Shown: positions 30,822 to 41,119 of the stretch, one piece after another
Layout of the letters: every line of letters begins with the position of its first letter
How positions within the stretch are numbered: the stretch's first letter is position 1
Made by a program: the position numbers and the translations under genes
Notes under the pieces: model-generated
The model's database searches: none
Seen by the model: only the letters and a program-made list of their open reading frames with translations
What the model was told of the DNA's origin: nothing
Assembly: GCF_905171765.1 (NCBI RefSeq)
Contig: NC_053392.1
Coordinates: 447,172,837-447,236,836 of the forward strand
DNA length: 64,000 bases
Direction: 5' to 3'
From: Bufo bufo
Taxonomy: Eukaryota > Chordata > Amphibia > Anura > Bufonidae

Positions 30822-31990
30822 ACTTACCGGTAATTGGTTTTTCCTCTAGCCCCCACAGCGGCACGACAGGAGGATACCCCGCCTCCCCAGGGACAGGAAA
30901 CAACGTGGAGATCTTTAAATACTCCCCTCCCCTTACCTGCTCCAGTAAATAACCTAGAAACTCTGGATTGGATTCAACAAAATTAATCTTTATGTGTTAT
31001 TGAAAATTAGACAAGGATACTCTCCAAGAAAGACAAAAAACCTTTTCCTTCTTTCCTTTTTTTTTTTTAAATAAAAGTTAGAATAATTATTGGGAGGGAA
31101 ATTCCCCGTGCTGCTGTGGGGGCTAGAGGAAAAAACAATTACCGGTAAGTAATTTAAAACTTTCCAAACGCCCCCCCAGCGGCACGACAGGAGGAATAAA
31201 ATAGGAATCCCATATCAGGGGGGGACAACAGCAGATAACACTCTGCGAGCAAATGATAACTCCCTGTTCTTCAACACTTCTAACTGATAATGTCTAAAGA
31301 AAGTAGAAGGTGATGACCAGGTGGCTGCCTGGCAAATTTGTTCTAACGGAACCTCCACTGATTCAGCCCAAGAGGCTGCTACAGATCGGGTTGAATGGGC
31401 TTTCAAGCCTGCCGGGGGAGGAACCTCCCTTAAGTCATAACAAGTCAAGATTGTCGATCTGATCCATAGACTAACAGATGCTTTGCTTGCAGTGTTTCCC
31501 TTATTTGGGCCTGCAAACTGAATAAACAGTCTGTCCGTCTTCCTGAGATCTTTCATAGCCTTTAGGTAGGTAAGAACTGCTCTTCTTACATCCAGGTTAT
31601 GGAACCGTCTTTGCTCCTGACTGCCTGATGGGGACCCAGAGGGACAGGAAACAACTGGAGCAGGTAAGGGGAGGGGAGTATTTAAAGATCTCCACGTTGT
31701 TTCCTGTCCCTGGGGAGGCGGGGTCTCCTCCTGTCGTGCCGCTGGGGGGGCGTTTGGAAAAAAGAGCCTTTGTCCTGGCTTGGGCTAACATAAGCCGAAA
31801 AGCAGCCCACCTCCCCTTTCTCCATCTAAGGTGCAGGGATATGATATCATCATGTGTGTGTGACGGAATGCATGCACTCCGCCTGAGAGAATCCTGTCCA
31901 ACCCATCGACTAAAAGTATGGTGTCTAGGATTCCATTTGTGTCTACGTACACTGAGGCCAGTGTTAGCATCAGTCATATTATTAGATGAC
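30822..31990 (-). mobile_element. DIRS-type retrotransposon fragment
   Basis: The block accggtaattg plus a 'cctctagcccccacagc' arm at about 30826..30860 is inverted at about 31107..31145. A ~90-bp segment (30856..30945) is also inverted at 31655..31757, and a short direct copy of its beginning lies at about 31170. Terminal inverted repeats plus an internal complementary region are the hallmark of DIRS elements. The minus strand between them encodes a tyrosine-recombinase fragment (31215..31650). The reverse transcriptase and gag-like genes are absent. Confidence 0.7.
31215..31650 (-). pseudogene. DIRS tyrosine recombinase, C-terminal part
   Basis: The frame 31556..31215 (upstream reading extends it to about 31650) encodes LDVRRAVLTYLKAMKDLRKT, then LKAHSTRSVAASWAESVEV and WSSPSTFFRHYQL. 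These carry the catalytic HxxR and Tyr motifs of the tyrosine recombinases used by DIRS elements for integration of circular DNA. The N-terminal part with the first catalytic Arg is not present: the reading runs into the inverted repeat 31655..31757. No stop occurs inside the piece. Confidence 0.8.
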
Positions 31991-32046
31991 ACTGGCCCGT
32001 CCTTGCTGGCTCCATCAGGGGAGTTCCTGAATTTGATTCTCCACCG

Positions 32047-32595
32047 TTGTTCTCTTATAGAAAGTCCAAGAGTTTAAGGGACCAATTGGTGCAGGCTGAT
32101 GTGGGGACAAAAAAAGTCCTCAGACAATCTACATTGACGCGTCCCAAACTTGGATGTTTTCCGTGTCTTGGATGTGTCAATTGTAGATATATGTGTAAAG
32201 CCTCCTCTTTTGTCCATCCATCCACAGGGGTTGTTTTTCCCATCCGTTTTCACCTAACATGTATTTCTGACCATGTGGTATATGTACTTTCCTGTCCCTG
32301 CAATATTCTATATGTTGGGAAAACATCTACAGACTTTAAGTCTAGATTGAACAACCACCGCTTAAGCATCAGACAAAAAAGATTGCATCTTCCAGTCTAA
32401 GTACTTTACGGATCTCAAACACAAGGAAAGAGATCTTGTTGGATTGTAGATTATGTACCCATGCCTAGGAAGGGTGGTAACAGGATTGCACTCCTTAAGA
32501 AGAAAGAAATTCATTGGATTTTTACCCTAAATTCCATGAAACCACATGGCCTCTCCCTGACCCTCTTTAGGTCTACTCTATGCTCTATCCTGTGA
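32047..32595 (+). pseudogene. Penelope-like ORF, GIY-YIG endonuclease part
   Basis: The frame 32047..32400 encodes SLRDQLVQADVG, the Cys-rich linker GCFPCLGCVNC and the nuclease core VVYVLSCPCNILYVGKTS with the Arg of KSRLNNHR. This is the arrangement of Penelope-like (Neptune/Poseidon-type) GIY-YIG endonucleases: a CCHH-like linker, then I/V-YLI, YVG and R. After a frameshift near 32390 the conserved tail RKGGNRIALLKKKEIHWIF and PHGLS continues to a stop at 32593..32595. In these elements the nuclease nicks target DNA for reverse transcription. The upstream reverse transcriptase is not in the window. Confidence 0.88.
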
Positions 32596-32652
32596 TTGGT
32601 AGTAATGTAATTTTTACTCTGTTTTTTACAGAAATGTACAGATATTAATTAA

Positions 32653-33138
32653 AGGGGTTGTCCGGGTTCAGAGCTGAATCCGGACATCCCTCCATTTTCA
32701 CCCCGGCAGCCCCCCTGACTTGAGCATCGGAGCAGTTCATGCTCCGATGCTCTCCTTTGCCCTGCGCTAAATCGCGCAGGGCAAAGGCATTTTTTGGAGA
32801 TCCGGTGACGTACCGGGGCACTCCATGGTGCTGACAGGAACCCCGGTGACGTCACCGGCACTGATGGGGGGGATTTAGCGCTGCTCTAGCCAGTAAAACG
32901 GCTAGGGCAGCGCTAAAGCCCGCCTATCAGAGCCGGTGACGTCACCGAACACACTGCCGGGCGAAAGTTTCCGCCCAGCAGTGTGTTATTGAAAACAAAA
33001 GAACCCGTGCCTTGCACGATCTAGCGCAGGGCAAGGGAGCGCATCGGAGCATAAGATGCTCCGATGCTAGCTTCAGGGGGGCTGCCTGGGTGAAAAGAAG
33101 GGTATGTCCGGGTTCAGCTCTGAACCCGGCGAACCCCT
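32653..33138. mobile_element. T2/Kolobok-type foldback MITE
   Basis: The ends are aggggttgtccgggttcaga and, reversed, aggggttcgccgggttcaga, with TTAA at 32649..32652 and 33139..33142. Nearly the whole 486-bp element folds back: tgctccgatgctctcctttg pairs with the region near 33030..33065, and ccggtgacgtcaccg occurs near 32845 and 32933. GC-rich, no gene. Inserted in the 3' region of the Penelope-like element. Confidence 0.88.
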
Positions 33139-33142
33139 TTAA

Positions 33143-34084
33143 GCTTTTTTCTCTTTTCTCTTTACTCACACAGATATATCATGGTGGATGACCAAAGGTT
33201 GCGTGACGGATAAACATGGACTAGCGTAATCATCCCAACTACAATCCCCGAACTCCATCATATGTCTATTTTCAGTGTCAACTATACATCGCCTGTAGTG
33301 CTATATATTTTCAGTCTTCTGAGTATGAATGAGTTGAGGAGATCCCTCACTGCTACAAAGTCAATGGGGTGGATAACATATGGGAAAGCTGTTGCGTTGG
33401 CTTTGCCCATGTGATGTCCCCTGTATATGTGTCAACTGTTGGTGCCTGATGGCACTTGGATTTGGACACAGTAGATCTGAATAGTAACGATTCGTTTGTG
33501 GTATGCATGCACATCTCATTGGTCAATGGTCGGCACAGGTCATGACGCGGCTCTTTATGCGTCTGACCTGGCTTTACCTTTTCCAAGATGGCGGTTTGTG
33601 CAGGAGTACTGGGCGCTTGCGAGTATTAATCTATTGCGAGGCTTTGTTATGACACTGACAGGACGTGATTACCTAGCCATGCACGTACATTGCTTTCGGA
33701 TGACGCAAACGCGTCCGGGTCTTTGGCACATGCACACTTGACCGCACACGTGTTTGTCTGTCGGATGATGTACTCATCGGACGCATGCGCATCCGGGATT
33801 ATAAGACGCTGACTTTGGCAATGGAGTTACATCGGGAATATGTAAGTTGCTTGATTATGTGCTTGTATCCATGCCCATAGTCATGTGACCTGGCCACTCC
33901 CCATGATAGAAGTGTGGTAGTAGCTCTTTATTTTAACCAGTTGTTATCTGGGTTATTGCACATGTGCACTTTATATATATGAATTTTGTATTTATTCACA
34001 TAATGAATTATGATATACAATTGTATCACGGCTCTATTTTATGATTATGCACTGTGTTCACTAGACTTACATATGTACACGTAT
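33143..34084 (+). other. Penelope-like 3' region, noncoding
   Basis: This stretch lies between the T2 MITE and the hAT element. I see no reading frame of known type, no exon and no internal repeats. Its only distinctive feature is several palindromic tgcgcat or cacgtg words. It is assigned to the Penelope-like element because of its position. Confidence 0.35.
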
Positions 34085-34313
34085 CAGGGGCGTAACTAGA
34101 GGTGACGGCCCCACAGCAAATTTTAGTATAGCCCCCCCCCCCCCCCGTGTAAACCCCGCTCCTTTGGCTAGTCACGATCTAGACCAGACCAGGCTGCCAC
34201 GCCATCCTTTTCCTATTATATATATTATATATATACACACACACCCTATCTGTCATGTAGTGTCATTCTATCATACTGTTGTGGGGGCCGTGTCAAAGTC
34301 TTAGGCCCCTTTG

Positions 34314-35113
34314 ACACGGGCGACTTTTCAAAGGAGGTGCAATGCGTGATGTGAACGCATTGCACCCGCACTGAATCCGGACACATTCACTTCAATGGGG
34401 CTGTGTACATGATCAGTGATTTTCACGCATCACTTGTGCGTTGCGTAAAAATCGCAGCATGGTCTATATTCTGCGTTTTTCATGTAGCGCAGGCCCCACA
34501 GAAGTGAATGGGGCTGCTTGAAAATCGCATTGCATCCGCAAGCATTGCAGATGCAATGCGATTTTCACGGATGGTTGCTAGGAGATGATAGGGACCCGAA
34601 CTTTATTATTTTCCCTTATAACATGGTTATAAGGGAAAATAATAGCATTCTTAATACAGAATGCTTAGTAACATGTGGCTTGAGGGGTTAAAAAATAATA
34701 AAAAATATAATTATTCACCTCATCCACTTGATCGCGCAGCCCGGCTCGTCTTCTTTCAGGACCTGGCAGGAAAAGTACCTTTGATGCTGTCACCGCGCTC
34801 ACAACGTGGTGAGCGTGGTGACGTCGGAGCAGGTCCTGCTGAATGAAGATAGAAATCTTCTATCTTCATTCAGCAGGACCTGCGCCGACGTCACCACGCT
34901 CACCACCAGGTTGCTAGGAGATATTGTTTGTAAACTTTTAGTTTTTTATCACATGCATGAAAAACGCATCAAAACGCATTGCACCTGCGCAGAAAAAACT
35001 GAACGCAATCGTAGACAAAACTGACTGAACTTGCTTGAAAAATGGTGCGAGGTTCACTGAATGCACCCTGAACGCATCTGGAGCCAACCCGTATCGTTCA
35101 TGTGAAAGGGGCC
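34314..35113. mobile_element. Harbinger-like MITE nested in the hAT element
   Basis: The ends are ggcccctttgacacgggcg and, reversed, ggcccctttcacatgaacg, with tta on the left. The interior shares ccattcacttcaatgggg-type and 'gatgtgaacgcattgcaccc' words with 25146..25566. A local palindrome, aagatagaaatcttctatctt, sits at about 34845..34865. The piece following it (35114..35345) resembles the 27-kb MITE. Confidence 0.6.
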
Positions 35114-36069
35114 AGCCATTCCCGTATTGCGGACCGCATATGCGGATCAGCAATAAATAGGCACCCTTCTGTGTGCATTCCGCATCACGGATGCGGACCC
35201 ATTCACTTCAATGGGTCTGCAAATCCGGAGATGCGGAAGGGTGCGAAACGGAATCACGTAACGGAACACTACGTAAGCACTACGCAGTGCTTCCGTGGGG
35301 TTCCATTCCACACTTCCGTTCCACCAAAAGATAGAACATGTCCTTTTTGCAGAATTGTGCTTTCCTGGGTAATATACCCGGAGAGGTGAACATGACATCA
35401 CACTACACTGTATGTACAGCACAGTATGACCCCTGCTGTAGGATAGGCGCCCATTCAATGTATTTCTGCAGGGCTGACACCGAATGTAGTCTGTCCCCAT
35501 GGTCTGAGCCCCTGGTAACCAGTGGAGTAGCTAGAAATGACTGGGCCCCACAGCAAATTTTTAAACGGGCAGGCAGGCGTCATACAGTGGCATCTGATTC
35601 TTTAACATACATGTGTTTTTACTGGACTATGACGTACACGATACAAAAATGCAGTACTCCACGTTCTTGTATCCTGCACAATCCGGTAAAAAAAATGGAT
35701 ACTTTTTTTTTTTTTGCAATGAAACTCTATGGTGAACGTATGTCACTGTCATGGCATCAGTATGAGGCATCTGAATAAGTTTTTTTGTATACGTTAAACG
35801 GATGGGAAAAACGTGATGTGAACCCAGCCTTAAATGTGGAACAAAAATGTGATGTGAACTAGCGGTGCATTGTACAGTTGTTGAAAAAAACATACTCGCC
35901 TGCTCCCCGCCGCTCCGTGATCTTCCAGTCCCCATTCTGGCCTCATACTGGTGTCCCCAAGCTGCACAAGGCGCCCAGAGGAGTGTGGCATCAGATGGAT
36001 AGGGGGCCTAGAGGGCAGGGCATCAGATAAGTAGGGGGCCCACAGGACAGGACTGGGGGGGGGCTTCTG

Positions 36070-36305
36070 AAAGGACAGCAGATGAATGCAGCTGGGGGGG
36101 GGGGCAAAGGACAGCAGATGAATGCAGCTGGGGGGGCAAAGGACAGCAGATGAATGCAGCTGGGGGGGGGCAAAGGACAGCAGATGAATGCAGCTAGGGG
36201 GCAAAGGACAGCAGATGAATGCAGCTGGGGGGGCAAAGGACAGCAGATGAATGCAGCTGGGGGGGGCAAAGGACAGCAGATGAATGCAGCTGGGGGGGGG
36301 GGGGC
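36070..36305. repeat. G-rich minisatellite, ~33-bp unit
   Basis: About seven tandem copies of ggacagcagatgaatgcagct followed by a run of 6-9 G and gcaaa. The G-runs vary in length between copies. The plus strand has strong G-quadruplex potential. Overlapping frames on the minus strand are artefacts of the unit. Confidence 0.9.
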
Positions 36306-36870
36306 TACATGAGATGCAGGACAGCTAGGGTTGGCAGGGATAAGCCTGGAATGTATGGGCTCCTATAGTGACAGGCACAGCATCTTCTTTCTGCAGCACT
36401 TCCCGTCTCCCCTCTCCCTCCTGTTACTGCCGACTACAGAGCAGTCTCTGTAGCAGAAGCTGGGCTGTACTAATAGTTAGGAGAGGGAGGGGAGTCAGGA
36501 TCTCCGTGTAGCACACTGTACTGAGCCCTGGCTGCACTATTAAGCAGCCAGTCTCCTCTATTAATGGTCCGTGCTGATGGGCGGGGCTTAGCTCCCTGCT
36601 CTGCTCCAAGGACATTCTAAAGCAGCAGTGAAGTGAGTGTAGAGGGGGGTGTGGCCAGTCTGACTGTTTACTACTGCTTCAGGCCCCTTGTCAGCCCGGG
36701 CCCCGAAGCAGCTGCTTCCCCTGCTTCCCTGGTAGTTACGCCACTGACACGTATATATTTTACTCTATTTTTTTACATGTCACTTGTACAGGCATGGGTT
36801 AATGCTAATTATGCTTGATGATGTCATTTCCTCACACTATAAGTATGTTCAGTTTGCATTGTTACATTGC

Positions 36871-36908
36871 TTGAGAAAGGCTTCATGTTGGAGCCGAAAC
36901 GTCGCGTC
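36871..36908 (+). ncRNA. Hammerhead-ribozyme-like motif (Penelope end)
   Basis: The order ttgagaa, stem (ggcttc paired with ggagcc), gaaac, short hairpin (acg-tcg-cgt) and c follows the hammerhead core: CUGANGA, stem II, GAAA, stem III and cleavage base. Stem III reads A-C-G/C-G-U, and the cleavage triplet would be GTC, ending at 36908. Two core positions deviate (T for C3, A for G8), so activity is doubtful. Penelope-like elements are known to carry hammerheads. Confidence 0.55.
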
Positions 36909-37021
36909 GCTACTGGGTGCATAAATAGCTTTCTTTTTTCCCAATACCGGAGTGCTGCTCTATTTTTTTATTTTCAAATCAAAAGGTTGGTGCTGCCATT
37001 TATTGCATATATATATATATA

Positions 37022-38600
37022 CACTGCTCAAAAAAATAAAGGGAACACAAAAATAACACATCCTAGATCTGTATTAATTAAATATTTTTCTGAAATACTT
37101 TGTTCTTTACATAGTTGAATGTGCTGACAACAAAATCACACAAAAATAAAAAAATGGAAATCAAATATTTTAACCCAGGAAGGTCTGGATTTGGAGTCAC
37201 ACTCAAAATTAAAGTGGAAAAACACACTACAGGCTGATCCAACATTGATGTAATGTCCTTAAAACAAGTCAAAATGAGGCTCAGTAGTGTGGCCTCCACG
37301 TGCCTGTATGACCTCCCTACAACGCCTGTGCATGCTCCTGATGAGGTGGCAGACGGTCTCCTGAGGGATCTCCTCCCAGACCTGGACTAAAGCATCTGCC
37401 AACTCCTGGACAGTCTGTGGTGCAACGTGACGTTGGTGGATAGAGCGAGACATGATGTCCCAGATGTGCTTAATTGGATTCAGGTCTGGGGAACGGGCGG
37501 GCCAGTCCATAGCATCAATGCCTTCGTCTTGCAGGAACTGCTGACATACTCCAGCCACATGAGGTCTAGCATTGTCTTGCATTAGGAGGAACCCAGGGCC
37601 AACCGCACCAGCATATGGTCTCACAAGGGGTCTGAGGATCTCATCTCGGGAACCTAATGGCAGTCAGGCTATCTCTGGCGAGCACATGGAGGGCTGTGCA
37701 GCCCTCCAAAGAAATGGCACCCTACACCATTACTGACCCAATGCCAAACCGGTCATGCTGGAGGATGTTGCAGGCAGCAGAACGTTCTCCACGGCGTCTC
37801 CAGACTCTGTCACATCTGTCACATGTGCTCAGCGTGAACCTGCTTTCATTTGTGAAGAGCACAGGGCGCCAGTGGCGAATTTGCCAATCTTGGTGTTCTC
37901 TGGCAAATGCCAAACGTCCTGCACGGTGTTGGGCTGTAAGCACAACCCCCATCTGTGGACGTCGGGCCCTCATATCACCCTCATGGAGTCTGTTTCTGAC
38001 CGTTTGAGCAGACACATGCACATTTGTGGCCTGCTGGAGGTCATTTTGCAGGGCTCTGGCAGTGCTCCTCCTGTTCCTCCTTGCACAAAGGCGGGGGTAG
38101 CGGTCCTGCTGCTGGGTTGTTGTCCTCCTACGGCCTCCTCCACGTCTCCTGATGAACTGGCCTGTCTCCTGGTAGCGCCTCCATGCTCTGGACACTACGC
38201 TGACAGACACAGCAAACCTTCTTGCCACAGCTCGCATTGATGCGCCATCCTGGATAAGCTGCACTACCTGAGCCACTTGTGTGGGTTGTAGACTCCGTCT
38301 CATGCTACCACTAGAGTGAAAGCACCGCCAGCATTCAAAAGTGACCAAAACATCAGCCAGGAAGCATAGGAACTGAGAAGTGGTCTGTGGTTACCACCTG
38401 CAGAACCACTCCTTTATTGAGGGTGTCTTGCTAATTGCCTATAATTTCCACCTGTTGTCTATCCCATTTGCACAACAGCATGTGAAATTGATTGTCACTC
38501 AGTGTTGCTTCCTAAGTGGACAGTTTGATTTCACAGAAGTGTGATTGACTTGGAGTTACATTGTGTTGTTTAAGTGTTCCCTTTATTTTTTTGAGCAGTG
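37022..38600 (-). mobile_element. Tc1-like transposon, inactive
   Basis: The ends are cactgctcaaaaaaataaag and its inverse ctttatttttttgagcagtg, with TA at 37020..37021 and 38601..38602. The transposase gene on the minus strand is interrupted once and has two catalytic replacements. The element is full length, about 1.58 kb. Confidence 0.93.
37259..38348 (-). pseudogene. Tc1 transposase with altered catalytic triad
   Basis: Two frames, 38348..37722 and 37624..37259, are separated by a break near 37650..37720. The N-terminus begins near [20 protein letters not shown] and has two helix-turn-helix units and a GGGRRR hook. In the catalytic domain the first Asp is Asn ([10 protein letters not shown] instead of FTDESRF). 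The second Asp is intact (LMQDNARPH). The Glu, 34 residues later, is Lys (DLNPIKHIW instead of NPIEHIW). It cannot catalyse transposition. Confidence 0.9.
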
Positions 38601-38633
38601 TATATACTGTATATAAAACACATTGCAGCACTT

Positions 38634-38751
38634 TCAGTAGGTGAAAAATTGTGGGATCCTTTATTCACCCGTGCAATGTTTCGGTCCACTTGCTGGGACC
38701 ATTCTCAAGCCCCGGGTGAATAAAGGATCCCACAATTTTTCACCTACTGGA
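38634..38751 (-). ncRNA. Hammerhead-like motif inside a long inverted repeat
   Basis: On the minus strand, ttgagaa (38708..38702), a stem ggtcc/ggacc and gaaac (38682..38678) follow the hammerhead order. Arms of about 37 bp, 38713..38751 and 38634..38671, are almost perfectly complementary, so the motif sits on a very long stem I. The core has substitutions and the stem III/cleavage region is degraded (acattgcac). Probably a Penelope-type end fragment. Confidence 0.5.
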
Positions 38752-38874
38752 AGTACTGCGGTGTGTTTCTTTTTTATTGATTGAACACTTCTACTTATAT
38801 GTCTGCTAGGTGTGCTTCCCTGAACGTTTGTATTTTTTATTAATATATATATATTACACCCACACAGTGGATAT

Positions 38875-40476
38875 AAAAAGTCTACACACCTCTGTTAAAA
38901 TGTCAGGCTTCTGTGATATAAAAAAAAATGAGACAAGGATAAATAATTTCAGAACTTTTTCCACCTTTAATGTGACCTATAAACTGTAAAACTCAATTGA
39001 AAAACAAACTGAAATCTTTTAGGTAGAGGGAAGAAAAAATATAAAAATAAAATAATATTGTTGCATAAGTGTGCACAACCTTAAACTAATACTTTGTTGA
39101 AGGACCTTTTGATTTTATTACAGGCACTCAGTCTTTTTGGGTATGAGTCCATCAGCATGGCACATTTTGACTTGGCAAGATTTGTCCACTCTTCTTTGCA
39201 AAAACACTACAAATCTGTCAGATTGCGAGGGCATCTCCTGTGTACAGCTTTCTTCAGATCACCCCACAGATTTTCAATCGGCTTCAGGTCTGGGCTCTGG
39301 CTGAGCCATTCCAAAACTTTAATCTTCTTCTGGTGAAGCCATTCCTTTGTTGATTTGGATGTATGCTTTGGGTCGTTATCATGCTGAAAGATAAGGTTCC
39401 TCTTCATGTTCAGCTTTCTAGCAGAAGCCTGAAGGTTTTGTGCCAATATTGACTGGTATTTGGAACTGTTCATAATTCCCTCTAGCTTAGCTAAGGCCCC
39501 AGTTCCAGCTGAAGAAAAACAGCCCCAAGGCATGATGCTGACACCACCATAATTCACTGTGGGTATGGTGTTCTTTCGGTGATGTGCAGTGTTGTTTTTG
39601 CGCCAAACACATCTTTTGAAATTATGGCCAAAAAGTTCGACCTTGGTTTCATCAGACCATAACACCTTTTCCCACATGCTTTTGGGGGACTTCAGATGTG
39701 TTTTTGCAAAATGTAGCCTGGCTTGGATGTTTCTCTTTGTAAGAAAAGGCTTTCGTCTTGCCACTCTACCCCATAGCCCAGACATATGAAGAATATGGGA
39801 GATTGTTGTCACATTTACCACACAGCCAGTACTTGCCAGATATTCCTGCAGCTTCTTTAATTTTGCTGAAGGCCTCTTGGTAGCCTCCCAGACTAGTTTT
39901 CTTCTTGTCTTTTCATCAATTTTGGAGCGACGTCCAGTTCTTGGTAACGTCACTGTTGTGCCATATCTTCTCAACTTGATGATGACTGTCTTCACTGAGT
40001 TCCATGGTATATCTAATGCCTTGGAAATTCTTTTGTACCCTTCTCCTGACTGATACCTTTTAACAATGAGATCCCTCTGATGCTTTGGAAGCTCTCTGTG
40101 GACCATGGCTTTTCCGGAAAGACCAACTAGAGCAGCTGAACTTTATTTTGGCTTAATCAGAGGCACTTTAAATGATGGCAGGTGTATGCTGACTCCTATT
40201 TAACATGATTTTGAATGTGATTGCTTAATTCTGAACACAGCTACATCCCCAGTTATAAGAGGGTGTGCACACTTATGCAACCACATTATTTTAGTTTTTT
40301 TTTTGTTTTCTTCCCTCCACCTAAAAGATTTCAGTTTGTTTTTCAATTGAGTTGTACAGTTTATAGGTCACATTAAAGGTGGAAAAAGTTCTGCAATGAT
40401 TTATCCTTGTCTAATTTTTTTACAGCACAGAAACCTGACATTTTAACAGGGGTGTGTAGACTTTTTATATCCCCTG
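38875..40476 (-). mobile_element. Tc1-like transposon, nearly intact
   Basis: The ends are cagtggatataaaaagtcta and, reversed, caggggatataaaaagtcta; TA follows the right end (40477..40478) but is changed on the left. A second, internal pair of repeat-like words (aggataaataatttcagaac near 38936 and its inverse near 40385..40410) lies inside the ends. The transposase gene has one nonsense codon. Confidence 0.9.
39094..40106 (-). pseudogene. Tc1 transposase with one stop codon
   Basis: The frame 40106..39207 starts MVHRELPKHQRDLIVKRYQS and encodes 299 residues with a full DNA-binding region and an intact triad: LWSDETKVELF, FQHDNDPKHTS and PDLKPIENLW, with 34 residues between the last two acidic positions. 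A TAG at about 39209 follows NLTDL. The same frame continues to about 39070 with a normal C-terminus (CKEEWTNLAKSKCAMLMDSY). A single base change thus separates it from an open gene of about 340 residues. All of the catalytic residues lie before the stop. Confidence 0.9.
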
Positions 40477-40729
40477 TATAATATATATGAAAAAAGGTTG
40501 AAGAGCAGCACACAAATATAAGCTGGTGCAATACCTTGAAGCAGACCACGGACCTGGTCTTGTTAGATATGTGCAAACAAGGCCAAGGCAGCACTCAAAT
40601 ATCTGTGAAAAACAGGGTATTTTATTAACCCATGTGGTAACAGCAACGTTTCAGCTCACTCCATTGAGCCTTTGTCCAGCCATAATACATAGTGCAAAAT
40701 GAAGTGCTTATATAGCATACATAATTAAC
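40477..40729 (-). repeat. Penelope-type end fragment with hammerhead-like motif
   Basis: Read on the minus strand, 40680..40641 gives ctggacaa, a stem aggctc/gagct, gaaacg and ttgctgtt, in the order of a hammerhead core but with several core changes. The surrounding sequence has no frame. The motif resembles those at 36871, 38634 and 46694. Confidence 0.45.
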
Positions 40730-41072
40730 AACTATTCGCCGGCAAACATAGCATATGCGATGTTCGGTCCGCCCCCTATTCGTCATCATTGTGTAAACTT
40801 TGACCCTGTACCTCACAGTCAGCAGACACATTCCAGCCAATCAGCAGCAGACCCTCCCTCCCAGACCCTCCCACCTCCTGGACAGTATCCATTTTAGATT
40901 AATTCGGAAGCTGCATTCTTAGTGAGAGGAGGAACAGTGCTGCTGCTGCTGCTGAATTAATAGGGAAAGCATTAGCTAGGGCAGTGTTCTGTGTCCACAG
41001 ACTCATCTGCTGTAAGGACAGCATCCTGACAGCACCCCAAAAAGCCCTTTTTAGGGCTGGTACATCAGTCTG

Positions 41073-41117
<45 letters not shown>

Positions 41118-41119
<2 letters not shown>

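Larger units (their letters stand above)
34085..36746. mobile_element. Large non-autonomous hAT element
   Basis: The ends are caggggcgtaactaga and, reversed, cagtggcgtaactacc. They are flanked by a perfect 8-bp duplication, acacgtat, at 34077..34084 and 36747..36754. The internal edge sequence 'ctagaNNtgac...gccccacagcaaattttt' near 34095 is repeated at about 35527, so the element may be a compound of two copies. It contains a Harbinger-like MITE (34314..35113) and a G-rich minisatellite (36070..36305). No transposase is present. Confidence 0.88.
32030..36990 (+). mobile_element. Penelope-like element, 5'-truncated, interrupted
   Basis: The plus strand has the C-terminal GIY-YIG part of the single Penelope-like ORF (32047..32595). 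This is followed by a long 3' region that reaches a hammerhead-like motif at 36871..36908. Two elements are inserted in the 3' region: a T2 MITE (32653..33138) and a hAT element (34085..36746). The reverse transcriptase domain is missing, and the left boundary with the DIRS fragment is not sharp. That the hammerhead-like motif belongs to this same copy is inferred from orientation and position. Confidence 0.6.

Noticed and set aside
36000..36270. Proline/histidine-rich repeated frames on the minus strand (IHLLSF-type)
   Set aside because: They are translations of the G-rich minisatellite unit with no start context and no homologue; not a gene.
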